DNA of 64,000 nt from Allolucifera butyrica (GTDB taxonomy: Bacteria; Bacillota; Negativicutes; Sporomusales; UPPP01). A program made the position numbers and the translations under genes. The DNA is taken from positions 62,001 through 126,000 of the forward strand of contig NZ_UPPP01000072.1 in NCBI RefSeq assembly GCF_900476375.1, read 5' to 3'. The notes below the pieces were generated by a model. That model was not told where the DNA came from. It did not search any database and saw only the letters and a program-made list of their open reading frames with translations. Below are positions 1 to 8,386 of the stretch, piece by piece (within the stretch, counting starts at the first letter, position 1; each line of letters begins with the position of its first letter).

Positions 1-956
1 TCTCGTTGCTCACGGAGTTTTCCAAGACGAATATCCGCATCCGCTATTTTGGTTTTCAATTCAGCAAGTTGCCCCGCGACTTTTTTAGCGTCTGCCAAAG
101 CTGAACCCAATTCGGCACTTTTCATATCTGCGGATGCACGATCAATTAAATAGGAATACAGTCGTTCATTGCTTCTCTGCGTGGTATAACTTTGATGTAC
201 GCTCACAATTTCATCCAACAACGCAATTCTCTCTTTGAGAACAGCGGCTTCCGCTTCCAGCCGCTTATAGCTTCTGATGTTTTCTTGCATATGGCTCACA
301 TCAACAGCTTGCTGTGTATCACATACAAAGTCAGAAATGAACTGCTGAATATCCACACTCGGATTGAAAGATACCGCTTTTTTCAGAAGACTTGCAAAGC
401 GATCACGTAAACCGCCAAGCTTGCCGTATAGTTTTGTTCGGAAATCTCTCCCCACATCGGTTGTCTCATAATGACCAATATAACGCTCTTTGAGAAAAGT
501 CCGCAATGCAGTAATATCCATTGGCGTATTTCCACGCAGGAATCCATGATTATGCATCTCGCCATTATAAAGGAAGAACAACTTTTGTGTGTCGTTTTCT
601 GAATATGTATCAAAGCAGCAGCCTACAGTAAAAGCCTTTTTCTTTTCTTTATCATAGAACTCCAACACAATATAGCTTGTAAATCTTCCGCTTCGAAGAT
701 AGCGAAACCCAGAATCCTCATCATCGCCCAATTCGCCCATGAGATAGCCTTTTAAGGTACGATTTCCACGGCCGCTTGCAGCCTTATTAAAAAAACTGCC
801 GCTTGTATCGCCCAACAATATCAATTGCAAGGCATCAATAATGGTTGATTTTCCCGAAGCATTTTTTCCTGTGAGAAAATTTAGCTGGCCAAATTCGATC
901 AATTCATGATTAAAGTAATGCCAATGAATCAGCAGGAGTTTGCGTAAGATTTTCAT
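1..956 (-). CDS. jetC: Wadjet JetC-like SMC ATPase, N-terminal part (cut by window start)
   Basis: The reading frame runs from an ATG at 954-956 to the window edge, so about 318 N-terminal residues are present. It begins as an SMC/SbcC/MukB-type ATPase: a Walker A loop GKNASGKST lies at residues 30-38, followed by DALQLILLGDTS. After about residue 190 the sequence becomes charged and heptad-like (LKERIALLDEIVSVHQS; AKKVAGQLAELKTKIADADI), as expected for the coiled-coil arm. Its start overlaps the jetB stop as ATGA, so it is the third gene of the jetA-jetB-jetC operon. In Wadjet, JetC is the SMC-like motor that extrudes plasmid DNA loops for cleavage by JetD. The jetD gene should lie left of the window. 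Family assignment rests on the Walker A, the coiled coil and gene order; the subtype is not assigned. Confidence 0.85.
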   Translation of the reverse strand, partial: MKILRKLLLIHWHYFNHELIEFGQLNFLTGKNASGKSTIIDALQLILLGDTSGSFFNKAASGRGNRTLKGYLMGELGDDEDSGFRYLRSGRFTSYIVLEFYDKEKKKAFTVGCCFDTYSENDTQKLFFLYNGEMHNHGFLRGNTPMDITALRTFLKERYIGHYETTDVGRDFRTKLYGKLGGLRDRFASLLKKAVSFNPSVDIQQFISDFVCDTQQAVDVSHMQENIRSYKRLEAEAAVLKERIALLDEIVSVHQSYTTQRSNERLYSYLIDRASADMKSAELGSALADAKKVAGQLAELKTKIADADIRLGKLREQR

Positions 957-1612
957 TCCGAATCCTCCTGTTCTCCGGCTTCTACTGCCATATCCATATC
1001 GGCATCATCCGCTCGCAACTCTTCTAATTCCAGCATCATATCATTGATCCCTTGGTTCGGGATCATGGACAGGATGGACGGAAAAATTAACACACCGTTT
1101 CCGTCGGCGCTCCAAGCTGTGGTTTCAGTTTTTTGGATAATATTAAAATGGGAAAGGGCGCGTTGCGCTTCAAGCCGCTCCTTTTGTGTTGTTTTGCCTT
1201 TATTGAGAAGCCCCAGCATCCTCATTTTTTCCACAATAGCGCCCGTATCAGTTCGTACAATGTGCAAGTTGTCCCCCTGCTCCCGTCCTTCTTCATAGAT
1301 CAAGCGGCAGGTGTAAAGGAACAGCGTTGTAAAACGGTCTATACGTAATCGGTTGTGATCATATTCGTTGGCAAGCGAGATAACGCCATAGTTATCATCC
1401 TTTTCCAGCTTCCAACCAGACGCAGAAAAGTACTCGCCCATACAATCAAATAGCCGATTGACCATTCGATAATCTCCGTTTGGTTCAGTCCATTGTTTAT
1501 CTGGTTTATACACATCGCGGACAAGGTATGTGTGCGACAGGAGGTAGTTGGCAAGCCTGCGAAATTCACCCTTATCATAATTGGACAGGGCTTCGAAAGT
1601 CTCACTCCACAT
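953..1612 (-). CDS. jetB: Wadjet JetB-like protein (MukE/kite-like subunit)
   Basis: About 219 residues. The ATG at 1612 is preferred over the upstream TTG (1621) because GGAGG sits 9 bases before the ATG and directly abuts the TTG. It overlaps the jetA 3' end by 11 bases and jetC by ATGA, which indicates a translationally coupled operon. The protein is mostly helical, with a winged-helix-like centre (KMRMLGLLNKGKTTQKERLEA) and an acidic tail (ELRADDADMDMAVEAGEQEDSE). In Wadjet systems JetB is the MukE-like partner that joins the JetA kleisin-like subunit to the JetC ATPase. The call is mainly contextual, from a protein of the right size between a JetA-like and an SMC-like gene. Confidence 0.75.
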   Translation of the reverse strand: MWSETFEALSNYDKGEFRRLANYLLSHTYLVRDVYKPDKQWTEPNGDYRMVNRLFDCMGEYFSASGWKLEKDDNYGVISLANEYDHNRLRIDRFTTLFLYTCRLIYEEGREQGDNLHIVRTDTGAIVEKMRMLGLLNKGKTTQKERLEAQRALSHFNIIQKTETTAWSADGNGVLIFPSILSMIPNQGINDMMLELEELRADDADMDMAVEAGEQEDSE

Positions 1613-3008
1613 GCTTTTCAACCTCCTTTTTGGCGATTGTCATATCAGAGATTAAATATCCGTTCCGCCGGACGCGTCCTTCCCTCATCTCAACGATATA
1701 CGGCATCCCTCTATCATTTTGCCGGATTACAGCCAAAATGAGCAAAATAAAATCGGCATCATCGGTTATGGGGATATCCTTTGCATCCACCCGACTGGCA
1801 CCCGTTGCAAAAAAACCTTCAACAAAAGCGCGCACCCTCGCGGCAGGGTATCCGTTTTTTATTTGCTCCAGCAAGTATCCTTCTGCGAGATCGGCAAATG
1901 AATCATCCTGCTCTATGGTGAGCGGAGCTCTGTCAATGCGCCGGCTTTTAATGTTTTTATGGTATAAAGACCAGGCGTCAAAAAACTCCTGTCTGCTAAT
2001 CCGAATATTTTTCTCCATAATCCCGGCAAGCCGATCGCGTTTTCCTTCTGTCATGCTTGCGTATGTTTTTAACAGATCTGCAAGCTTGCCTTTAATGGAT
2101 TGGTCTGCGGTCATCAGGTATTGGATTTTTTCAATAGAACTTTTGGTATATATGCTGTGTTTTCGATCTATCTCGCTAACAAGGTCGCCGACTGCCTGAT
2201 ATGCATCCAGAATGTAATCAATCGCTTTGACGATTTCCGTGTCGGCTTCCGTTTCATCCTCATACTTTTTTATGCTCATGGCGCGATCACGCATCGTTTG
2301 CAGCAGCGTTTCATCCGCCAAGATATCAGTTAGTAAGCTCTGAATCGGAACCATATACCGATGGACGGAGTCCATCGTCTTAATGGGGTGGTAGATACGA
2401 TCCGACATTCTTTTGTACTCACCAAAGTGATCCTGCAGGAGTAGATTGACATCTTGCTGTTCCACAATGCCTCGAAGAAAGCCCCGTATTCCATGATAGA
2501 GCGAGCGCAAAGCATATTGTAATTGTTCTGTGTTGGCTTTTGCGGATAAAACAGCCTCATACATATGCGATTCATTCTCCGTCTTGGCTTGTTTTAATCC
2601 GGAAAAGGTTGCAAAAACCAAGGAGTTATATTCTTGCAAGGCATTGTTGCCCAACTCGCTAAGTAGTTTCATGACAGGAATTGCATAGCTGCGCGGTGTA
2701 ATAATTTCAATAAAAGAACCATCCAAAAACTCTTTATCAACCCATCCTGTTTTGGTAAAGCGATCTAAAATTAATCTGGCTTTCCCGCTTAAGGTGAGTC
2801 CGTTTTCCTGCATCTCATCATCTTCCTCTAATTCAAAGGCTCTATCCTCTAAGATTGAAATCAAAGATGCAATAAAGTCGTCCACACGTATGTTCAACTC
2901 AAACTTGAACATTTCATGTAGAATCATCAACGCATCAAAATAGATTTCTCGATTTCTAGAAGATAAAATCGAAAAGAAATTACCTGGAACTACGTCAAAC
3001 AGCTTCAA
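1602..3008 (-). CDS. jetA: Wadjet JetA-like protein (MukF/kleisin-like subunit)
   Basis: 468 residues from a TTG start at 3006-3008 with GAGGTGG seven bases upstream; there is no competing in-frame ATG nearby. The N-terminus (MKLFDVVPGNFFSILSSRNR) and the long helical body, with an acidic patch EEDDEM near residue 60, match the Wadjet anti-phage/anti-plasmid JetA family as I remember it. JetA is the MukF-like kleisin subunit that binds JetB and bridges the JetC heads. First gene of the operon, with 3' overlap into jetB. The C-terminal third (SFADLAEGYLLEQIKNGYPAARV) is alpha-helical. No catalytic motif is visible, as expected for a structural subunit. About 700 bases of gene-poor DNA lie upstream. 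Confidence 0.75.
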   Translation of the reverse strand: MKLFDVVPGNFFSILSSRNREIYFDALMILHEMFKFELNIRVDDFIASLISILEDRAFELEEDDEMQENGLTLSGKARLILDRFTKTGWVDKEFLDGSFIEIITPRSYAIPVMKLLSELGNNALQEYNSLVFATFSGLKQAKTENESHMYEAVLSAKANTEQLQYALRSLYHGIRGFLRGIVEQQDVNLLLQDHFGEYKRMSDRIYHPIKTMDSVHRYMVPIQSLLTDILADETLLQTMRDRAMSIKKYEDETEADTEIVKAIDYILDAYQAVGDLVSEIDRKHSIYTKSSIEKIQYLMTADQSIKGKLADLLKTYASMTEGKRDRLAGIMEKNIRISRQEFFDAWSLYHKNIKSRRIDRAPLTIEQDDSFADLAEGYLLEQIKNGYPAARVRAFVEGFFATGASRVDAKDIPITDDADFILLILAVIRQNDRGMPYIVEMREGRVRRNGYLISDMTIAKKEVEKHVE

Positions 3009-3053
3009 GTCATCACCACCTCGTATAATAAAGTTGTATAAAATATTGCTCCA

Positions 3054-3170
3054 TTAGGAGCGTGTTTGGTACAATTCAAGCAACAGATAGAGATCGTAGT
3101 TCACCGCCGCGTTAAGTGTTCCGAAAAGCTGAATCTTGCCAGGCGTCGGTGTGGCGTTGAAGGCAATCAT
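3054..3170 (-). pseudogene. C-terminal remnant of an unidentified protein
   Basis: A short open frame of 38 residues (begins MIAFNATPTPGK, ends LLLELYQTRS) lies just upstream of jetA on the same strand. Immediately upstream, in a different frame, a charged stretch is readable (KTDDDDERTTEVKLLRKSG, about 3190-3260), as if one longer gene had been frameshifted and truncated. The composition looks like protein but no start signal or ribosome binding site is visible. I do not recognise the family. It may be the tail of a former neighbour of jetA in the defence island. Confidence 0.35.
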
Positions 3171-3719
3171 CGTCACGTTCGGCTACTTGCTGTCTTCCGG
3201 ATTTCCTCAACAATTTGACTTCAGTTGTCCGCTCGTCATCATCGTCTGTTTTCAGCGTCATCTTTCCCAGGAAACAAAGGACGGTGGTACTGTTTTTTTA
3301 ACTTTTTGATAAATACATTTCGTTCTATTTTATTTAATCGTAAAACCAAGTGTTTTCTGCTCGACTTACTTCTAATTATTAGTAACATTCTTACATAAGG
3401 CAATACCCCAATTCATCCCAGGTAAACATTTTCGTTATGCATTCCAAATAACGCTGATCTGGCAACTGCTCTCTCCGTTCAGGTAAAAAAAAAGGACGCG
3501 TGGACAGGTTACCGTCCCATTATATTCTCACGATCACCCTTTTTGATATCCAGTTTTCAAATATGCTCCGCTTATTGATTCCCCTGCACATGATAGATAA
3601 TTCCTGTCTTACTTTTCTTTCTCACTTGTCTTGGGATTATATCACCTCACGCTAATATAACAGATCCACCCTTCTGGAACAATGAATTTGTCCCTCTCAA
3701 GGTCGAGAAGAAGCATTTT
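3171..3719. other. Gene-poor gap between the jet operon and the HAD gene
   Basis: About 550 AT-rich bases. The first 100 hold the frameshifted upstream part of the remnant described at 3054-3170. Beyond that I see no open frame with a ribosome binding site, no tRNA and no clear terminator. Confidence 0.5.
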
Positions 3720-4589
3720 TCATAGAATATTAGAGGGATTATTGTATCCCTTTATTTTTTTTAGTTGCTTGTGACTTTTCTGAACTAGTGCATCGGTAGC
3801 CGCCATCTGGCAAATAATCTCTTTCACTAATGCGTCAAGCTCACTACCTTCTGAATAGTCAACAGGAGCGATATAATTTACTCGTTTATGAAGAAGTAAA
3901 TCTTCGACCTTAGCCTTTTTTTGATATACCGCAATAGATTGTCCGCCATTAGCTCGAACCAATTTCATACAAGGAACATCGGTTAATCCATCCCCAAAAT
4001 ATATCATGTTTCTAAAAGGCACCCGTCGCTCATCTCCCGGTACATACTGGTTTAATGCCCCATCTTCAGAAATATCTAAAACACCCTTGTTAATTCGGAA
4101 TAAGAACTGGGTTTTAGCTGTATAATTAACCGCAAGTTTGGGCCAATCAGCAACTCCACTTCCATTATAATGGAACTCAGAAGCATAAATTTCCTTAAAT
4201 ACTTTTTTGATGCTGGACCCTTCTATGATTTCTCTTAAACCGGAAGAAATAATATAATGCTCAACTTTGACTCCCTTCGTTTTACCATAGTTATTTATTT
4301 GTGCAAACCACTCCTGAACACCAGGAAAAAATTCAATATCCTTACCCATTTGTACGAAATCTTCTCTTCGTATGGACTTATTTGCTGCGTCGGCTTTGCG
4401 AATCATGGTATACATATAGGCAAGAATTCCGTCCATATGTTGCTCTTTTGCAAGTCCATTAGATTCCCTCCAAAAATCATTGGAACTCATGCCGATATGT
4501 GGAATAAATGTGTATTCCTGCATATCTTTTGTGCAAAGCGTTTTATCAAAATCATACATCAAAGCGATAATCGGCTTTTTAGCTGCCAT
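3720..4589 (-). CDS. HAD-superfamily phosphatase
   Basis: 289 residues, ATG at 4589 with GGAGT upstream. HAD motif I is DFDKT (nucleophile Asp13, acid/base Asp15), a motif II Ser/Thr is likely in YIISSGLREI, and the metal-binding motif IV is GDGLTDVPC near residue 200. The insertion between motifs I and II (residues 20-115) resembles a helical C1 cap, as in phosphoserine-phosphatase-type HADs. Predicted soluble Mg-dependent phosphatase of unknown substrate. It stands alone between the Wadjet and type I restriction operons on the same strand. Whether it serves defence is unknown; HAD hydrolases also occur as housekeeping enzymes. The polar C-terminal tail (HKQLKKIKGYNNPSNIL) is unremarkable. 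Confidence 0.8.
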   Translation of the reverse strand: MAAKKPIIALMYDFDKTLCTKDMQEYTFIPHIGMSSNDFWRESNGLAKEQHMDGILAYMYTMIRKADAANKSIRREDFVQMGKDIEFFPGVQEWFAQINNYGKTKGVKVEHYIISSGLREIIEGSSIKKVFKEIYASEFHYNGSGVADWPKLAVNYTAKTQFLFRINKGVLDISEDGALNQYVPGDERRVPFRNMIYFGDGLTDVPCMKLVRANGGQSIAVYQKKAKVEDLLLHKRVNYIAPVDYSEGSELDALVKEIICQMAATDALVQKSHKQLKKIKGYNNPSNIL

Positions 4590-4678
4590 GATTACTCCTT
4601 TCTAATTCTTGCCGTCAAATAAAAACTTTTTCTTATCTGCCAATGTTTGGCTCTGCTTCACGTTCAGCCGCAGAGAAC

Positions 4679-4813
4679 ATGGTGATAGCGGTTTATTCAC
4701 TTTTTCGGGAAACTATTTTGAATGGCAGAACCGATTTTAAAACGATCAGCCAATTGCCACAAAGACTTATAGTGTACGGGATGGACGAAGTTATCGACAT
4801 TTATATGTTTAAA
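4679..4813 (+). pseudogene. Possible remnant of a small phage-type (CD1375-like) protein
   Basis: The plus frame from an ATG at 4679 reads MVIAVYSLFRETILNG and continues through TISQLPQRL before trailing into less protein-like sequence. The pattern of a short Y-x-x-L-x-x-x-G start followed by an LP-x-x-L turn resembles the very small CD1375-like proteins seen in prophages. There is no convincing ribosome binding site and the frame continues past the expected end into the repeat leader. It could equally be chance. Low-confidence call. Confidence 0.2.
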
Positions 4814-4865
4814 AGGCAGCCTTACTGCCCTACTACTAGAATCGTGACCATCTTTCTTTATCTAC

Positions 4866-5007
4866 AAACCCATTACAAACTTATTTCCTATAAAATACAA
4901 AAATCCTGCCAAATTATACATATTGAGGCAGGATTTTGCTATGATAGTGGGAAATAGTATCCGGCTTTGAAGGCTTAAATTAAGAAACTATATTTATAAG
5001 GTGCGAT
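4866..5007 (+). repeat. Hairpin plus extended -10 leader repeat, copy 1 (orphaned helicase leader)
   Basis: An inverted repeat with arms AAAATCCTGCC (4900-4910) and GGCAGGATTTT (4926-4936) is followed at once by an extended -10 (TGCTATGAT, 4937-4945). From 4900 to about 5035 the sequence closely matches 37427-37567, the leader and first codons of the large helicase gene. The stretch 4866-4910 also matches the sequence upstream of the hairpin at 12568. Here the leader is orphaned, because it points into the 3' end of hsdR. Confidence 0.85.
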
Positions 5008-5055
5008 ATGCAGGCGATTCCTATCCAAATTTTTGAATTCATTTCTACCCCATAA
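5008..5055 (+). pseudogene. Beheaded 5' end of a helicase-nuclease gene
   Basis: An ATG at 5008, preceded by AAGGTG, opens a 15-codon frame reading MQAIPIQIFEF, then stop. The intact helicase gene at 37539 starts MQSSPIQIFEY. Homology stops after about ten codons, a few bases from the hsdR stop codon (5045-5047). The rest of the gene is missing. This looks like a deletion or replacement in which the restriction operon took the place of the helicase body. Confidence 0.8.
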
Positions 5056-8000
5056 CCCGTATTGCATTTTCTTTCACTTCTGAGACCAACTCCATAATTC
5101 GCTGCTGTTTGGTTTTATCAAACAGCTTCATAAAGCTAACGGGTTTATCGAATGGCGGTTTCATCAGGTCCACCGTATTTTCCACATAGCCGTTTTGCAC
5201 AATATAGTCTACAATCTTTTTCACGAAAACAATTTGCGATTGGCTCAGGGACTGATCATTAATGAATTCGGAAAATACTTTCATTGCAGCATCCTGTTCC
5301 AGCTTACCAATTTTGCGCACCAATAGGCCAAACGGCGTATTGCCGAATTCCCGCTCATAATCGGTTTTGCTGCCAAGGTCATCGGTCAGAATGTGCTCCA
5401 AATTTTTATAATCCGCTGCGGTTAGGGGTATATTGTTGCGAAGTTTATAGATAGCAAGGTTATCTTTATTGTCTTCAATATACCGGTTAACTTTCAGTTT
5501 ATAGTCTTCAAAATCATAGGGCGCACCTAATGGGTCCCCTTCTCTGACTCCCATTACCTGGTCGGTTAAATTCGTATAGATTACATTTTGTCCACCCGTA
5601 TCGACAATAAATTTAATTAAGTCCCGCAGAGCAACGCGTACCGCCTCGAAGGATAAAATACCGGCATTCTGCCAGAATTCATCGGTTTGAATGGTATTGA
5701 TCAGCTCGATTTTTTCTTTCACCTGGGGGATACTGATTCGTTTAGCCAGGTTTATACCGATATTGATTAATTGCCGCTTGTTCCTTTTAAAATATGGCAG
5801 TGCTTCAATCTGGGCAAGCATGAGACCATACATCAAATTATCAAAGCCCTTAGCATATTCATCTTTATCCTCCATATAAACCAAGGGGGCCAGATACTGG
5901 ATTAGATTATGCTTGTCACTCTCTTCCAGACAAACAAAGGTGGCTTTTTCTTTGTACCGTTCAACATGTTGCAACTGCAATTTTACCGAAACCAGCTCGG
6001 GATTCAGCGCCTGAATCTGGAAAATAATCCCTTCAATTAGCTCATTTCGCCAGTTTTGATAGTCTGCAGCGTCAAACGTGGCTTGCTGCAAATGGGCAAT
6101 TAGCCGAATCCTTTTGCTGAAAATCGCTTCGGTAACGCTTTCGGTCTCAGAAGACTCAATCCCTTGCGGTGCCTGGCGGAAAAACTCAAAGTTGCCCAAA
6201 TAATCAAAGATATAAAAACACTGTTTAACCCTGCCCGGACCAAACAGATTCTCGCAAAGCCGGGTTCCCCGTCCGATCATCTGCCAGAATTTTGTTTTTG
6301 AGCGTACTTTCTTAAAGAATACCAGGTTCACAATTTCCCTCACATCGATGCCGGTGTCCATCATATCTACCGAAACCGCGATTTGCGGATACTTGTCGGT
6401 CACTTTAAAATTAGTGATCCGGTCCAGAGCATACGTTATTTTATTGTCAATGATCTGGGCAAATTGTCCGTTATGCTGTGGATACAGCTTGTTAAAGCGT
6501 TCCTCAATATACAGAGCATGTTTGTGATTTGCAGCAAAGAGGATGGTTTTCCCCAATTTATCGCCGCCTGCTACTTTAATGCCTTGATTCATCAAGTGTT
6601 CGAGCACATAATCCACGGTATGCTGGTTGAAGATAAACTCATTCATTGCCGGGGAAGGAATAAAGTCCGGCATGTCGCCGTCCTCATCGGTAAAATCTTC
6701 TTCATACCGGTCTTTATCTTCCGCCGAAAGCTCGTCATAGGTAATTCCCTGCTCCAGAAACTTTGTCCGTACTTCGATATTATGGTAAGGTACCAGTACC
6801 TTGTCTTTTTTTACAGCCGTATCATAGTCATAGGCATAGGTCGGCACACCCCGTTCCATTTCGAAAAAGTCATAGGTGTTCCGGTCGACTTCGGTTTTCG
6901 GGGTTGCCGTCAGTCCCACCAGGTATGCATCAAAATACTCGAAAATGGCACGATATTTTTTGAAGATGCTCCGATGGGCTTCGTCAATAATAATCAAGTC
7001 AAAATGGGCCGGTGTAAAGAGCTTTTTCCCATCCTCGCTCTTGGCGGTATCAATGGCATTAAGCATAGTCGGGTAAGTAGAAAAAACAATGCGGGCGTTT
7101 TTATCCTCCTTGCCATTTAGCAAATTGCCAAGAGACATATCCGGCAAATAGGTTTTGAAATCATCCTTGGCCTGCTTCACCAAGGCGGTTCGGTCTGCCA
7201 AAAAAAGGGTATTGGTAATGTACCCGCCCCGTGACAATACATCGGTGAGGCTGGATGCGGTTCTCGTCTTGCCCGTTCCCGTTGCCATAACCAAAAGGGA
7301 TTTTCTGTGTCCGGTCGTAATATTTTCACAAACGGCGCGGATGGCTTCCTTTTGATAATACCGGTCGGTGATACGGTCCTGAATCTTGACTGCCTCTAAT
7401 TTTTTGCGCTCTGTTCGCCGGCTCATCAGTTTTTCCAGGTCTGATTTGGCAAACATGCCGCTAACTTTTCTTTGGGGTGAAGTGACATCATCCCAGAGGT
7501 AGGATTCAAAGCCATTCGTCATAAACAGAATGGGCCGCCGGCCCGTCATCCGTTCCAGACAATCAGCGTATAACTTAGCCTGGTGGGTACCGAGCTTCGG
7601 ATCTTTCGAGGTCCGTTTGGCTTCAATTACTGCCAGGGGCAGACCGTCTTTGCCGTATAGCACATAGTCGGCAAACCCTTTTCCCTGTTGATTCGGCATA
7701 CCGGCAAGTTCTACTTCTTCTTTGACATCATCGCCAAATACCCAGCCTAATAGTTTTAAATCCACATCAATATAGCGTTTGCGGGTTTGAAATTCGGACA
7801 GATCCTCCGGTTTAAATTCCCGTTCCTCTTTATGCTGCTCTTTTTGTGCGGTCAACGCGGTGCTCATTTCGGCAATCTGTGCCAGCAGTTTTTCAATTTG
7901 GGAATCCTTTTGCTTAATAAGACTGTCGTCAACCGCCACTTTTTCCCGGGGTATCGCAGCTTCGTCAAAATGGCGTTCTGCGTAGTTTGCGCCGTAGCAG

Positions 8001-8371
8001 TAATCCAGCCACTGAATAAATTCAAACAATCCACGCATCGACAACACTGCATCGTTACGACTGACCGCTTTTTCGGTATGTACCGCCAGATTGCCAAGTT
8101 TAATAATATAAGACAATTTGCCCCAGGTCTTATGATCCAGGGCAAAACGGAACGAAGGTTCATGAATGAGGGCCTGCAAATTGTCTTTATAAGGCATAGA
8201 AATGGTGTTGTCGGCTGAGTAAACCCATTTTACGGCTAACTCCAGTGCTTTTCTGGCTCCCACCGCCGCCATAGCCGGCGAGGTCATCAATACCTCCTCC
8301 GCTTCCATGGCCGCAGGCGCAAATAACTGGTATTCAGCTTGTCCTTGTAAAAAATCAAAATTTGCAGGCAT
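5045..8371 (-). CDS. hsdR: Type I restriction endonuclease R subunit (HsdR)
   Basis: About 1108 residues. The ATG at 8371 is preferred to the GTG at 8380, because that GTG is part of the ribosome binding site GAGGTG. The N-terminal 120 residues resemble a DUF4145-type domain (VGARKALELAVKWVYS). Next come a coiled coil and a PD-(D/E)XK nuclease core with VIEAKRT near residue 247. The SF2 helicase/translocase follows, with Walker A MATGTGKTRTA near 362, DEAH (IIIDEAHRSIF) near 462, VGLTATP, and motif VI QMIGRGTRL. The C-terminal part binds HsdM/HsdS. It translocates and cleaves unmodified DNA as part of the R2M2S complex. All key motifs are intact. It is the last gene of hsdM-hsdS-hsdR, 15 bases after hsdS. 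Its 3' end abuts a truncated helicase gene. Confidence 0.97.
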   Translation of the reverse strand: MPANFDFLQGQAEYQLFAPAAMEAEEVLMTSPAMAAVGARKALELAVKWVYSADNTISMPYKDNLQALIHEPSFRFALDHKTWGKLSYIIKLGNLAVHTEKAVSRNDAVLSMRGLFEFIQWLDYCYGANYAERHFDEAAIPREKVAVDDSLIKQKDSQIEKLLAQIAEMSTALTAQKEQHKEEREFKPEDLSEFQTRKRYIDVDLKLLGWVFGDDVKEEVELAGMPNQQGKGFADYVLYGKDGLPLAVIEAKRTSKDPKLGTHQAKLYADCLERMTGRRPILFMTNGFESYLWDDVTSPQRKVSGMFAKSDLEKLMSRRTERKKLEAVKIQDRITDRYYQKEAIRAVCENITTGHRKSLLVMATGTGKTRTASSLTDVLSRGGYITNTLFLADRTALVKQAKDDFKTYLPDMSLGNLLNGKEDKNARIVFSTYPTMLNAIDTAKSEDGKKLFTPAHFDLIIIDEAHRSIFKKYRAIFEYFDAYLVGLTATPKTEVDRNTYDFFEMERGVPTYAYDYDTAVKKDKVLVPYHNIEVRTKFLEQGITYDELSAEDKDRYEEDFTDEDGDMPDFIPSPAMNEFIFNQHTVDYVLEHLMNQGIKVAGGDKLGKTILFAANHKHALYIEERFNKLYPQHNGQFAQIIDNKITYALDRITNFKVTDKYPQIAVSVDMMDTGIDVREIVNLVFFKKVRSKTKFWQMIGRGTRLCENLFGPGRVKQCFYIFDYLGNFEFFRQAPQGIESSETESVTEAIFSKRIRLIAHLQQATFDAADYQNWRNELIEGIIFQIQALNPELVSVKLQLQHVERYKEKATFVCLEESDKHNLIQYLAPLVYMEDKDEYAKGFDNLMYGLMLAQIEALPYFKRNKRQLINIGINLAKRISIPQVKEKIELINTIQTDEFWQNAGILSFEAVRVALRDLIKFIVDTGGQNVIYTNLTDQVMGVREGDPLGAPYDFEDYKLKVNRYIEDNKDNLAIYKLRNNIPLTAADYKNLEHILTDDLGSKTDYEREFGNTPFGLLVRKIGKLEQDAAMKVFSEFINDQSLSQSQIVFVKKIVDYIVQNGYVENTVDLMKPPFDKPVSFMKLFDKTKQQRIMELVSEVKENAIRVMG

Positions 8372-8386
8372 ATGGATCACCTCATA

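Noticed and set aside
1480..2199. Plus-strand frame of 239 codons within jetA
   Set aside because: Antisense shadow of a well-supported gene; low-complexity Ser/Arg composition.
6383..7120. Plus-strand frame of 245 codons within hsdR
   Set aside because: Antisense to the helicase motifs of hsdR.
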